Below are positions 41,955 to 51,401 of a stretch of DNA of 64,000 bases, piece after piece. The DNA comes from CAVWDI01 sp046259385 (GTDB lineage Bacteria > Chloroflexota > Anaerolineae > Anaerolineales > UBA4823). Within the stretch, counting starts at the first letter, position 1. Every line of letters starts with the position of its first letter. Under the pieces are notes generated by a model. The model made no database searches, had not been told where the DNA came from, and worked only from the letters and a program-made list of their open reading frames with translations. The stretch lies in the NCBI GenBank assembly GCA_046259385.1, contig JBJYWI010000157.1, positions 4,372-68,371 of the forward strand, in the 5' to 3' direction. The translations under genes were made by a program, and so were the position numbers.

Positions 41955-42419
41955 ATTAAAGGCAGATTTTCTTTACTCTGATAAATTATTCTCCCCAGGC
42001 AGCATTGGAATCGAGAAAATTTGCGCTTTTTACACTAAGAATCAGTTTCTTTTCTTATATCCGGTTTTCCGTGCAAATACAAGTTCTTACGGTATCTCTC
42101 TAATATATTGAGGTTAGTAAATTAACCTGAGATTTTGGTTCCCGAATAATACTTCCACTCGCCAAAGTTCATCTATTCCTCCACCGCCGTATGAATAAAT
42201 GCTGGCAGGATTTTCTCAACAAGATCGAAGTATAACCTCCTTTGTGTGCTCATTGATTAAATCCCATCCGAATTGCGAAAGTTGTCATTCGGCAAATTAT
42301 CCAGTTCGAATCCACCTGTTTATGATTTCCTTATCATACTTCAAACCGAATCGCTCTTCATTCTGGAGAAGAGAAGTAAAACAGTGAACCGTATTCCCAT
42401 ATAAATGGTCACTTTCTAT
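41955..42419. other. gene-free interval
   Basis: 465 bases between hyuB and the convergent tpl gene. Short open frames here do not look like proteins, and I saw no clear terminator, RNA or repeat. Confidence 0.5.
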
Positions 42420-43832
42420 TTATAAGGGTTTGAAACGAGCCTGGAAGAAGCGCAGGTATTCAGGTTCATAGACCATCTCCAGCCCATGGGTTTGCTGGCG
42501 TTTGTCATAAACTTTTTTAACTGCTTCCGCTACAACATCCATATGTGCCTGGGTGTAGACTCGTCTTGGAATTGCCAGGCGGGTTAGCTCGAGAGCTGGG
42601 TAGCGGTGGTCGCCGGTTTTTGGATCCCTCCCGGCGCTGACGATGCCGCGTTCCATGCTGCGCACTCCAGAGTCAAGGTATAGTTGGGCAGCCAGCATCT
42701 GGGCTGGATATTGATCCTGTGGTATATGCGGGTAGAAACCCTTTGCATCCAGAAAAATGGCGTGTCCCCCCACCGGTTGAACTATCGGAATACCCCAATC
42801 AATTAATAGCCTGCCTAAATAATGAACCTGACCAACCCGGGAGCGAATATGCTCATCCTGAACCCCTTCAACGATGCCAATCGCCAGCGCTTCCATGTCT
42901 CTCCCAGACATACCTCCGTAAGTATGCAGCCCTTCGTAGACCACCACCATATTGCGCAGCTTATCGAACAACTCCGGATCGTTTACAGCCAGCCAGCCTC
43001 CGATATTTACAAGGTTGTCTTTTTTCGCACTCATCCAAGCACCGTCTGTATAGCTGCAAAGCTCCAGGACAATATCCGCCAAGGGTGTTTTTTCGTAGCC
43101 TTCTTCTCGCTGCTGGATGAAAAAAGCGTTTTCGGATATTCGGGTGGCATCCAGGAATATTTTTATATTGTATTTATTGCAAAGCCCTCTCAATTCACGG
43201 GTATTTTCCATGCTTATAGGTTGTCCACCTGCCATATTGACGGTACCTGCGATGCTGATGTAGGCGATATTTTCTGGACCTTCTCGCTTAATCAACTGCT
43301 CTAGTTTTGCAAGGTTGACGTTGCCTTTGAAAGGGTGCAGGTTCTGGGGTTGGTGTGCTTCATCTATAATTACATCTACAAATTTTCCACCGGCAAGTTC
43401 CTGGTGCAACCTGGTAGTTGTGAAATACATATTTCCGGGAATGATCTGACCGGGACTTATGGTTGTTTGGCTCAATAAATGCTCCGCTCCACGACCCTGG
43501 TGAGTAGGAACGACATTCTGGTAACCATAGAAAGTCCTCACCGCGTCTTCAAGGTGGTAGAAATTACGGCTTCCAGCGTATGCTTCATCTCCAAGCATGA
43601 TTCCTGCCCACTGGCGATCGCTCATCGCGCTGGTCCCGCTGTCAGTGAGTAAATCGATGTAGACATCCCGCGAACGGAGCAGGAAAGTGTTAAACCCGGC
43701 ATTTTCAAGCGCTATTTCTCTCTCTTGATCGCTGATGATAGTAATTGGCTCAACCATCTTTATCTTCCACGGCTCCGCCCATGATCGCCTGCCGAACTGC
43801 TGTCCCATTGTCCTGTAAGAGGTATCGGTCAT
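42420..43832 (-). CDS. tpl: tyrosine phenol-lyase (PLP-dependent)
   Basis: A 470-residue beta-eliminating lyase that splits tyrosine to phenol, pyruvate and ammonia. PLP Lys lies in Met-Ser-Ala-Lys-Lys-Asp near 268, with Pro-Thr-His-Gln-Gly-Arg-Gly near 108. Choice over tryptophanase: Val-Arg-Ser-Met-Glu-Arg-Gly-Ile-Val-Ser-Ala-Gly-Arg near 390 has the Arg that in TPL contacts the phenol, where tryptophanase has Ala-Val-Glu-Ile. The C-terminal Leu-Arg-Phe-Phe-x-Ala-Arg-Phe also matches TPL. GAGGAG precedes the ATG. It can feed pyruvate into energy metabolism; phenol would be a by-product or substrate elsewhere. Confidence 0.88.
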   Translation of the reverse strand: MTDTSYRTMGQQFGRRSWAEPWKIKMVEPITIISDQEREIALENAGFNTFLLRSRDVYIDLLTDSGTSAMSDRQWAGIMLGDEAYAGSRNFYHLEDAVRTFYGYQNVVPTHQGRGAEHLLSQTTISPGQIIPGNMYFTTTRLHQELAGGKFVDVIIDEAHQPQNLHPFKGNVNLAKLEQLIKREGPENIAYISIAGTVNMAGGQPISMENTRELRGLCNKYNIKIFLDATRISENAFFIQQREEGYEKTPLADIVLELCSYTDGAWMSAKKDNLVNIGGWLAVNDPELFDKLRNMVVVYEGLHTYGGMSGRDMEALAIGIVEGVQDEHIRSRVGQVHYLGRLLIDWGIPIVQPVGGHAIFLDAKGFYPHIPQDQYPAQMLAAQLYLDSGVRSMERGIVSAGRDPKTGDHRYPALELTRLAIPRRVYTQAHMDVVAEAVKKVYDKRQQTHGLEMVYEPEYLRFFQARFKPL

Positions 43833-43869
43833 TTTTTTCTCCTCTGAATAATGTCCCTTAAGTATCTCC

Positions 43870-44679
43870 TTAAATCATTTTCAGCGAAAGTTTATCACGG
43901 ATTTGGTACAGCAAAATCCCTGCCGCCACGCCCAAATTGAGGGAACTCGCCCTGCCCTGCATCGGGAGGCTGATGACTTCTACACATTGGGCATTGTGTT
44001 TTTCCATCAAACCCTGGCGCTCGCTTCCCAGGAGCAGAATCAGTGGGAGTTGGATATCGCTAATGTTGTGGATGTCAATACCGCTGTGAGAGGAACTGCC
44101 GTATACTGCATAATTGTTCTCGGAAGCCCAGATAGCGAATTCTTTGAAGGAACACATTGCTATTGAATACCAGAACACCATTCCCATGCTGGCTCTCACA
44201 CTGGAGGGGTGAAAAGGATCTGCGCTCGAGTCGATCAGGATCAACCCGCTTGCGCCGACCGCATCGATAGATCTCAGGATTGTCCCGATATTTCCGGGAT
44301 CCTGGGGTGAAATTAGCGCAACTCCCCATGGAAAATTGTGCGGCTCCAATCTGGTCAGTCTCAGGTCAGGTTGCTGGACAACAGCGCAAATTCCTTGTGG
44401 GTGCTCCTTTTCCGTTATCGAAACAAAAACGTTAGGTGCAGTCGGGTAACAGGGTACGCCTGAATTTGAAACCTGGTCGATCAGATTGAGCGCAAATTGA
44501 CTGCTTAATAGATCTGGTGAAAATAAAATAAATTCAATTACCGCGCCAGATTCATACGCTTCTCCGGTATGCCGGATCCCTTCCGCTAGAAAAAGACCGG
44601 TCTTTTGACGCGTTTTTCGAAGTCGAAGTGAACGAGCCAGCTTCACTTTCTGGTTACTTCGACTTTTTATTAGATCCAT
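43870..44679 (-). CDS. TrmH/SpoU-family RNA 2'-O-methyltransferase
   Basis: A 269-residue SPOUT-fold methyltransferase with an N-terminal substrate-binding domain. The three knot motifs are present: Asp-Pro-Gly-Asn-Ile-Gly-Thr-Ile-Leu-Arg near 125, Leu-Leu-Leu-Gly-Ser-Glu-Arg-Gln-Gly-Leu near 212, and Ala-Ser-Ser-Leu-Asn-Leu-Gly-Val-Ala near 241. It likely methylates a ribose in 23S rRNA or tRNA; the target is unknown. Confidence 0.9.
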   Translation of the reverse strand: MDLIKSRSNQKVKLARSLRLRKTRQKTGLFLAEGIRHTGEAYESGAVIEFILFSPDLLSSQFALNLIDQVSNSGVPCYPTAPNVFVSITEKEHPQGICAVVQQPDLRLTRLEPHNFPWGVALISPQDPGNIGTILRSIDAVGASGLILIDSSADPFHPSSVRASMGMVFWYSIAMCSFKEFAIWASENNYAVYGSSSHSGIDIHNISDIQLPLILLLGSERQGLMEKHNAQCVEVISLPMQGRASSLNLGVAAGILLYQIRDKLSLKMI

Positions 44680-44699
44680 TCAAAGGTGTTTGGGATTTC

Positions 44700-46376
44700 T
44701 CAGGAAGCCCAGCGTGGCACCCACGCTAAGATCGTTGTTCCCTGCCCTGGATGTGATGTGATTTCCACATCTCCGCCTACTTTTCGTGTGCGCACATGCA
44801 TATTGGATAACCCGTGCCCAAGTGTCACGCTCATTTTCTGCAGATCGAAGCCCGCACCATTATCTGATACTTCCAGCAGAACCCGGTCTTTAGCTACCCA
44901 AAGGTGTATTTCGGCATATTTGGCGCTGGAATGCTTGGCAACATTCGCTAGTGCTTCCTGGCAGATGTGGAAAAGTGCTGTAGCGTTGTCCGCGGGAAAA
45001 TCTACGAGACCGTTTTCCGGTCCAACCAATATCGCGGTAGTCCCTGAATTTGCCCGAAACTCATCAACCAATCGCTGGAGGCCCTCTTTCAGGTCTTCGC
45101 CATGAAACTGGCGCGGTCGTAAATCCAGGATATAAGCCCGGATATCACGAATTGCTTCATTCAAATCGTCGATTGATTCTTCAATCTTTGATCTGGCGTT
45201 TTCGGGGTTTTCAGTTAATAACATGCGCACGTAATCAAGGGTCAGACCGACACCGTAAATGGACTGGATAATACCATCATGCAAATCCATTCCAATGCGT
45301 TCGCGTTCTTCCAGTACAGCAAGACGTCGTGACTGCCGGTTTAATCGTGCGTTTTCAATTGTTATACCCGCCCAGTTGCCAATGCTGGTCAGTAAACTCA
45401 TACCGCGCATATCGAGTGAGCCCTTCTTTCTTGTCGCAGCCGCAAGCACGCCGATTACTTCCCTGCTTGAACTGAGAGGAACAAATCCTAAACAGTTGAA
45501 ACCAGCATCTATCAAGCCTGGACGTAGATGGTCAATTTCGTTCTGAAGATCTATACATTTAGTCGGGTTTCCAGTTTCAGATACCAATCCTATTTGACCT
45601 TGACCTATCTTAAAATGATCCCGGTAGAAAAATGTTTCCGTAAAATCTCCGCGGTGCAACGCCAGCTGGAGTTCCTTTTCGCCATCCTCGCGCAGGTATA
45701 TTTCAGCCGCATCAATATCCATTCGATCAATTACAATTTCCAGTGTTTTTTCGATAATATCCTCGACATAAAAAGAGCTCGCAAGCGTTTCAGCTACTTC
45801 ATTCAGCAGATTCAGATCTTCATTAATCTGGATTAACTGGCTGTCACGCTCTAGAATCTCCTCATACATCCGGGAGTTATTTATCGCTACTGCGGCATAA
45901 GCAGCAAGCGTTTCAATTACGCGTTCATCTTGCTCAGTGAACTCTGGATGGTCAATCTTGTCAGCCAAATATAACTGACCGAGTGTTTTGTTTCCTAAAA
46001 GTATCGGCACGCCGAGAAAAGCATGCATAGCCGGATGGTTTGCGGGATAACCGACGCTGCGAGGATCGTCCGCTACCTCTGCGAGCCGGATTGGTTTTGG
46101 GTTGTCCTTAAAGTGACCCAGCAATCCTTTCCCTACAGGTTCATAGGGGATCCGGTTTATTTCTTTCTGGGTTAAGCCGATTGGAATGAACTGGACGAGG
46201 TTTCCAGAATCGTCCACCACGCCAATTGCAGCATAGCGGGCTCCGACTTGCTGGCGGGCTGTTCTGACAATACGTTCCAGTAAATCCTTTGAAGAAATGT
46301 CGCTGACAAGTTCCAGGCTAGCGCGGTGCAGTGCTGCTAACCTGTCCTCCAATTGTTCACGTGTGAGCACTACCAT
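44700..46376 (-). CDS. GAF-domain sensor histidine kinase (NarL-type HisKA_3)
   Basis: About 558 residues, soluble: two GAF domains (about 15-170 and 195-340), then a dimerisation/phosphoacceptor helix with Glu-Arg-Ile-Gly-Met-Asp-Leu-His-Asp-Gly-Ile-Ile-Gln, and a HATPase_c domain with Asp-Asn-Gly-Ala-Gly-Phe and Gly-His-Gly-Leu-Ser-Asn-Met. It would sense a small ligand or redox signal and phosphorylate a LuxR-type regulator, but none is encoded nearby. ATG 46376 with AAGG upstream is preferred to TTG 46400. Confidence 0.88.
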   Translation of the reverse strand: MVVLTREQLEDRLAALHRASLELVSDISSKDLLERIVRTARQQVGARYAAIGVVDDSGNLVQFIPIGLTQKEINRIPYEPVGKGLLGHFKDNPKPIRLAEVADDPRSVGYPANHPAMHAFLGVPILLGNKTLGQLYLADKIDHPEFTEQDERVIETLAAYAAVAINNSRMYEEILERDSQLIQINEDLNLLNEVAETLASSFYVEDIIEKTLEIVIDRMDIDAAEIYLREDGEKELQLALHRGDFTETFFYRDHFKIGQGQIGLVSETGNPTKCIDLQNEIDHLRPGLIDAGFNCLGFVPLSSSREVIGVLAAATRKKGSLDMRGMSLLTSIGNWAGITIENARLNRQSRRLAVLEERERIGMDLHDGIIQSIYGVGLTLDYVRMLLTENPENARSKIEESIDDLNEAIRDIRAYILDLRPRQFHGEDLKEGLQRLVDEFRANSGTTAILVGPENGLVDFPADNATALFHICQEALANVAKHSSAKYAEIHLWVAKDRVLLEVSDNGAGFDLQKMSVTLGHGLSNMHVRTRKVGGDVEITSHPGQGTTILAWVPRWAS

Positions 46377-46553
46377 CAAAAATCCTTTTCCTCTAGACAA
46401 TTTTACCCTATTCAGTCCGAATTTGATAGTTTTTGCTAGTATAGTTACGCTATAAGATTTCGGTTGTTAAGATAAAAGGGGATAAAAAACGAAATATATG
46501 CGACGCATTGGATTTATCCAGTTAAAAGACCTAAAAGTTAAAGTGGTATATTC

Positions 46554-47867
46554 ATGAAGATGAACGATAAACCGTCTGGATCCCGCCTGCCGGGATTTTA
46601 TAACCTTTCGTTTGATAAGCGCTGGGAATTGCTGCGGAAGGCAAATCTGATTAGCCAGGATGACATCGGTAGAATAACAGGCGCTGACTCCCTGACAGTT
46701 GACCAGGCTGATCATATGATTGAAAATGTTATTGGCACCTTCCCATTGCCTCTTGGAATCGCATTAAATTTTGTTGTTAATGGGCGGGAACTGCTTGTTC
46801 CGATGGTTGTAGAAGAGCCATCGGTGATAGCGGGCGCTTCATTTATGGCAAAACTTGCTCGGGCGAGCGGTGGTTTTAAGGCAGAAGCATCCGAACCCGA
46901 GATGATTGGACAGATCCAGGTTCTTGATATCCCGGACTTGAACCTTGCACAGGAAAAATTGCTAGCCGAAAAACAAAATTTGATTTCGATTGCGGCTGGA
47001 ATTGACCCAGTTTTAGAAAAAATTGGCGGGGGACCGCGCGATATTGAAGTCCGTAAAATTGAGTCTTCCCCAATAGGATCTTTCCTTGTTGTACACCTGA
47101 TTTATGATGTGAGAGACGCGATGGGCGCAAACGCGGTAAACACTGCTGTTGAAAAAATATCGCCTTACATCGAAACTATCAGCGGTGGACGCGCTCATCT
47201 GCGTATCCTGTCCAACCTTGCCGACCGCAGAATCGCAAAAGCGTACTGCACAATCAGGCTTGAAGATCTGGCTTTTAGTGATTATAAAGCTGAGCAGGTC
47301 AGGGATGGGATAATTGAATCATGGGCTTTCGCTGCTTCAGACCCATACAGGGCTGCCACACATAATAAAGGGATTATGAATGGCGTCGACGCGGTTGTAA
47401 TTGCAACCGGCAATGATTGGCGGGCTGTGGAGGCTGGGGCGCATGCCTTTGCTGCCAGGGGCGGTATTTATACATCCCTGAGTACATGGGGGAAGGATGA
47501 TTCCGGAAACCTTATAGGCTCTCTTGAAATGCCGCTCGCGGTTGGTATTGTTGGCGGAGCGACGCGCGTACACCCTGGGGCAAGAGCTTCAATTAAATTA
47601 ATGGGTATTACAAGCGCACGGGAGCTCGCAGAGGTAATCGTCTCGGTTGGTTTAGCCCAGAATCTCGCCGCTCTTCGCGCTCTTGCCACCGAAGGAATCC
47701 AACGCGGGCACATGGGCTTACATGCTCGCCAGGTAGCAATCTCAGCAGGCGCTGAAGGGTCTTTCATTGAACGGCTGGCTGAAAAAATGGTATTGGAAGG
47801 TACTATCCGAATCGACCGGGCACAGGAACTGCTGGAGGAATGGGGTTATCTTCCTAGCGAAGAATAA
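46554..47867 (+). CDS. mvaA: hydroxymethylglutaryl-CoA reductase, class II type
   Basis: A 437-residue HMG-CoA reductase without a membrane anchor. Class II features: Glu-Glu-Pro-Ser-Val near 88 with the catalytic Glu, Asn-Lys-Gly-Ile-Met-Asn-Gly-Val-Asp-Ala with the catalytic Lys and Asp near 265, and His in Arg-Gly-His-Met-Gly-Leu-His near 380. It makes mevalonate from HMG-CoA for isoprenoids (or the reverse). It is the first of four mevalonate-type genes in a row. Confidence 0.92.
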   Translation: MKMNDKPSGSRLPGFYNLSFDKRWELLRKANLISQDDIGRITGADSLTVDQADHMIENVIGTFPLPLGIALNFVVNGRELLVPMVVEEPSVIAGASFMAKLARASGGFKAEASEPEMIGQIQVLDIPDLNLAQEKLLAEKQNLISIAAGIDPVLEKIGGGPRDIEVRKIESSPIGSFLVVHLIYDVRDAMGANAVNTAVEKISPYIETISGGRAHLRILSNLADRRIAKAYCTIRLEDLAFSDYKAEQVRDGIIESWAFAASDPYRAATHNKGIMNGVDAVVIATGNDWRAVEAGAHAFAARGGIYTSLSTWGKDDSGNLIGSLEMPLAVGIVGGATRVHPGARASIKLMGITSARELAEVIVSVGLAQNLAALRALATEGIQRGHMGLHARQVAISAGAEGSFIERLAEKMVLEGTIRIDRAQELLEEWGYLPSEE

Positions 47868-47980
47868 GAATTGATATATTGCTGGTCATGTTTTTTATCA
47901 AAGATTATGATGGATAATTAATAAGGTAAGGAATGTGGTTGGACTGTGATTTACAGTTATAAGAGGAGTTGAATTCAATT

Positions 47981-49045
47981 ATGAGTGACGACATTTTATT
48001 AAAACCAGAGCATCCTGTCGGTATTGTTGGGTATGGTGCTTACGTACCCCGCTACAGGCTGCCTGCAACAGAAGTATCGCGCATCTGGACCGATGGAAAG
48101 GGAGGACTGCCAGTAAAGGAAAAAGCGGTTCCCGGGCTGGACGAGGATGTTGTGACGATGTCTATTGAGGCTTCCAGGAATGCGTTGAAAAGAGCAAATA
48201 TTGATCCCAAACTTATTCGGGCGGTCTGGGTGGGTTCAGAGTCCCATCCATATGCGGTAAAACCGACTTCCACCCTGGTTGCTGAAGCAATCGGCGCGGT
48301 TCCCAATGTACAGGCAGCAGATTGGGAATTTGCCTGCAAAGCGGGAACGGAGGCGATGGTCGCTGCGATCGGATTTGTGGGTTCGAATATGGCTCGCTAC
48401 GCGCTGGCAGCGGGTATGGATACCGCTCAAGGAAAACCTGGTGATGCGCTTGAATATACCGCGGGTGCGGGCGGCGCAGCTTATCTGCTCGGACCAGCAA
48501 GTGAGTCACTGGCAGTGATTGATTTTACTTATTCGTTTGTAACCGATACACCGGATTTCTGGCGCCGCGCTGATCAGAAGTACCCCGAACATGGTCAGCG
48601 CTTCACAGGAGATCCTGCATACTTCCGGCATATAAGCGAGGCGGGCAAAGCGCTGATGGAGGCTACCGGCACCGGGCCGGAGGACTATAAATTTGCTGTA
48701 TTCCATCAACCTAACACCAAGTTCCCGCTCAGAGTTGGCGCGATGCTTGGATTCAGCAAAGAGCAGATTGAACCAGGATTGCTGGTTCCTGTAATCGGCA
48801 ATACTTACGCCGGAGCTGCGATTATTGGTCTTTCGGCGGTATTGGATGTTGCTAAACCGGGCGACAGGATTATGATGGTATCCTTTGGTTCAGGGGCAGG
48901 ATCGGATGCGTTTGCGATCACAGTTACGGACGGGATCGAGACGAAAAGGTTGAATGCGCCTCGAACCATGGATTATATCAATCGCCGCACAGAAATTGAC
49001 TATGCAACCTATGCACGAATGCGCGGTAAATTAGTGGTTAAATAA
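47981..49045 (+). CDS. hydroxymethylglutaryl-CoA synthase, archaeal type
   Basis: A 354-residue thiolase-fold synthase that condenses acetyl-CoA with acetoacetyl-CoA. Catalytic residues are in place: Glu in Gly-Ser-Glu-Ser-His-Pro near 84, Cys in Glu-Phe-Ala-Cys-Lys-Ala-Gly near 115, and His in Phe-His-Gln-Pro-Asn near 237. It resembles the archaeal branch that works in complex with a thiolase and a DUF35 protein, both encoded downstream. AAGAGGAG lies 12 bases before ATG 47981; TTG at 47969 is rejected because it overlaps that site. Confidence 0.92.
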   Translation: MSDDILLKPEHPVGIVGYGAYVPRYRLPATEVSRIWTDGKGGLPVKEKAVPGLDEDVVTMSIEASRNALKRANIDPKLIRAVWVGSESHPYAVKPTSTLVAEAIGAVPNVQAADWEFACKAGTEAMVAAIGFVGSNMARYALAAGMDTAQGKPGDALEYTAGAGGAAYLLGPASESLAVIDFTYSFVTDTPDFWRRADQKYPEHGQRFTGDPAYFRHISEAGKALMEATGTGPEDYKFAVFHQPNTKFPLRVGAMLGFSKEQIEPGLLVPVIGNTYAGAAIIGLSAVLDVAKPGDRIMMVSFGSGAGSDAFAITVTDGIETKRLNAPRTMDYINRRTEIDYATYARMRGKLVVK

Positions 49046-49127
49046 CTTAAATTTAGGAATGAAAACCTGTAAATGTATGATTTTAATGGGGATTGATTAA
49101 TATCGACAGAATAATGATGGAGGATTT

Positions 49128-50285
49128 ATGACAGAAGTTGTAATTGCAGGTGTCGGGCAAACGCCTGTTGGAGAACATTGGGATCTGTCTTTGCGCGAGT
49201 TGGCATTGATTGCGATCGAAGCGGTACTTAAAGATTGCGCTGGCATGCAACCCCAGGCTCTCTATGTTGGAAATATGCTTGCCCCGCGTTTATCACGGCA
49301 GTCGCATTTAGGTGCGCTGATTGCTGATTTCGCAGGTTTAGTGGGTATTGAAGCCACAAACATGGAGGCTGCCGGGGCATCCGGCGGGGCAGCCCTTCGA
49401 GCTGGTTATCTCGCTGTGCTGTCAGGAGAAGTGAATGCAGCGCTGGTTGTAGGGGTTGAAAAATTTACTGATCAGATTGGTTCTTCAGTCGATGAGGCTT
49501 TGACCACTATGGGGGACAGCGATTATGAAGCCGCTCAGGGTCTTACCCCGACTGCCCAGGCTGCGCTTCTCATGCAGAGATATATTTACGAATTTGATGC
49601 ACCTAGAGAGTCGTTTGGTGGGTTTCCATTGGTAGCCCATGGAAATGGTGTTGCTAACCAGTATGCAATGTTTCGCAGGGCGATAAATCCGGCGATTTAC
49701 CAGAGAGCCAGCATCGTCAGCGATCCGCTTAATTTGTTCGATATCGCCCCAAATGCGGATGGCTCTGCCGCGTTGATGATAACCAGACCCGAACTGGTGC
49801 CACCAGGATTCCCTCATCCGCTTGTTAGAATCAGCGGATCGAGCATGGTGACCGATATGCTGGCACTGCATGATCGCCCTGACCCGCTTAACTTGTCCGC
49901 TGCAGGCGATTCGATCAAATCAGCTCTGGTTCAAGCTCGCATCTCTATACAGGATATTGATTTATTTGAACTGCATGATGCATATTCAATTTATGCAGCC
50001 CTCACATTAGAGGCTGCAGGTCTGGCTGACCGTGGAGGTGGCTGGCGGTTCGCCCAGAATGGTTCAATCGCTCTTGAGGGAGAATTGCCTATCAGCACAA
50101 TGGGTGGTCTAAAAGCGAGAGGAAATCCCGGTGGAGCTACTGGTATATACCAGGCAGTTGAGTCCTGCATTCAACTGCGTGGTTGTGCGGGCGACAATCA
50201 GATCAAGGATGCCAGGAAAGCATTAATCCAGTGTTTTGGGGGACCGGCGTCTACCGCTGTAACCCATGTCCTGGAGGTTATTTAG
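49128..50285 (+). CDS. thiolase-fold protein lacking the nucleophilic cysteine
   Basis: A 385-residue protein of the archaeal acetoacetyl-CoA thiolase / SCP2-thiolase group. In place of the family's Cys-Ala-Ser-Gly it has Gly83-Ala-Ser-Gly, so the acyl-accepting Cys is missing. The late Gly-His-Pro motif reads Gly-Asn333-Pro. His283 (Glu-Leu-His-Asp-Ala-Tyr) and Cys369 remain. It may be a scaffold for the HMG-CoA synthase/DUF35 complex, or another C-C bond enzyme such as the DUF35-partnered aldolases of this fold. Lies between HMG-CoA synthase and DUF35 genes, the archaeal thiolase position. Confidence 0.85.
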   Translation: MTEVVIAGVGQTPVGEHWDLSLRELALIAIEAVLKDCAGMQPQALYVGNMLAPRLSRQSHLGALIADFAGLVGIEATNMEAAGASGGAALRAGYLAVLSGEVNAALVVGVEKFTDQIGSSVDEALTTMGDSDYEAAQGLTPTAQAALLMQRYIYEFDAPRESFGGFPLVAHGNGVANQYAMFRRAINPAIYQRASIVSDPLNLFDIAPNADGSAALMITRPELVPPGFPHPLVRISGSSMVTDMLALHDRPDPLNLSAAGDSIKSALVQARISIQDIDLFELHDAYSIYAALTLEAAGLADRGGGWRFAQNGSIALEGELPISTMGGLKARGNPGGATGIYQAVESCIQLRGCAGDNQIKDARKALIQCFGGPASTAVTHVLEVI

Positions 50286-50440
50286 CGGGAAAGCGATTGT
50301 CAATTTGTTAATTTTTAATCTAAATAAACGCTAAAAAACCAATCTGATAGTTCTTGATAGTTACTTATTCATATACTTTAGGTCACATTAGCGGTATTTA
50401 TAGGTATTTATAAAAAATAACGAATTAGGAGATGTAGTTA

Positions 50441-50851
50441 ATGGAAATCCCAAGCCATTGGCGATTGAAGCGACAGAGGTACGGGCTTGTTGGGGAAGTC
50501 TGCCCTCATTGCAGTGCAAAGCTGTTCCCGCCGCGCGATATATGTCCTGAATGCGGTAAAGAAGCGAAGAATCTGTACAATTTCAGCGGTAAAGGTGAGG
50601 TTTATTCTTATACCACTGTCTATGAAGCGCCTGCAGGATACGAGGAATACGCACCCTACATGATTGCGCTGGTAAAACTTGAAGAAGGTCCATTGGTTAC
50701 AGCTCAATTGACCGATGTTGGCGAGAGCAAGGTTGAGATCGGCACTCCGGTGGAGATGGTGACCCGCCGTCTGCGTCAGGATGGGGATGAGCGCGGTATG
50801 CTGGTTTATGGCTATAAGTTCAGACCATTATTGGAACAACAGCCTGCATAG
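50441..50851 (+). CDS. DUF35 zinc-ribbon/OB-fold acyl-CoA-binding protein
   Basis: A 136-residue protein with a rubredoxin-like zinc ribbon (Cys-Pro-His-Cys near 22 and Cys-Pro-Glu-Cys near 37) and an OB fold carrying Gly-Glu-Val-Tyr-Ser-Tyr-Thr-Thr-Val. In archaea its homologue bridges acetoacetyl-CoA thiolase and HMG-CoA synthase and shares a CoA site. AGGAGATG stands before the ATG. It is followed by a strong terminator. Confidence 0.9.
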   Translation: MEIPSHWRLKRQRYGLVGEVCPHCSAKLFPPRDICPECGKEAKNLYNFSGKGEVYSYTTVYEAPAGYEEYAPYMIALVKLEEGPLVTAQLTDVGESKVEIGTPVEMVTRRLRQDGDERGMLVYGYKFRPLLEQQPA

Positions 50852-50874
50852 AGAATTCTAATTGAGAATCAGAT

Positions 50875-50908
50875 GCCCTCAGGAAGGCGTTCCTGGAGGG
50901 CTTTTTTT
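50875..50908 (+). terminator. rho-independent terminator of the mevalonate genes
   Basis: GCCCTCAGGAA (50875-50885) pairs, with one bulge, with the arm at 50890-50901, followed by seven T's. Confidence 0.88.
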
Positions 50909-50909
50909 A

Positions 50910-51347
50910 TTATGTTTCAAACTCTTGAGGGAAAGGTTTCGGCAGGAAGGATGGGATTAGGTTTAACTCAATATTGATAACCTCTGAGTAAGATGGGCAG
51001 AATAGATGTTTCCAGTCGTGATAACCATCTGCTTCCACCAGAACAGAAGAACACTTTCCCCCCGGGATGGGGAATCTGGCAGGGGGTTTAATGCTCAAGT
51101 AAACATCTGCCTCTACTTCTCTCGAAGAACTTTCTGCCGGTCTGATTGTTATATCCACATCTTTTATAGATAATTTTGTGTTTATATCGAACACACCTGC
51201 AATTTGCAGTGTGGCGTTATCGCGGTTGAACTTGAGAAGGGCTGCGAGTAAGCCAGCAAGTGTGATTAACGCAACCAGTCTTATCAGGCACTTTGATAGT
51301 TCGGATGTTTTTTCGTTCGATTCTTCGAAGGTCTGGAATTCTTCCAT
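50910..51347 (-). CDS. small membrane-anchored protein of unknown function
   Basis: A 145-residue protein: acidic N-terminus, one membrane helix at about 22-40, then a beta-rich extracytoplasmic domain of about 100 residues with two Cys that could pair. No family recognised. It lies upstream of, and on the same strand as, no other close gene; the GlcDE gene ends 54 bases before its region. Confidence 0.65.
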   Translation of the reverse strand: MEEFQTFEESNEKTSELSKCLIRLVALITLAGLLAALLKFNRDNATLQIAGVFDINTKLSIKDVDITIRPAESSSREVEADVYLSIKPPARFPIPGGKCSSVLVEADGYHDWKHLFCPSYSEVINIELNLIPSFLPKPFPQEFET

Positions 51348-51401
51348 TTGAGGAACGGAGTTATTACACTTTTTAATATTTCCTGTTCAGCCTAGTTTAG
51401 T

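Noticed and set aside
41955..42419. Short open frames in the hyuB-tpl interval
   Set aside because: No ribosome sites, no family resemblance and biased, Ser/Phe-rich composition typical of noncoding DNA.
50390..50418. Short repeated TATTTATA units before the DUF35 gene as a regulatory repeat
   Set aside because: Only two imperfect copies in an AT-rich spacer; no further structure.
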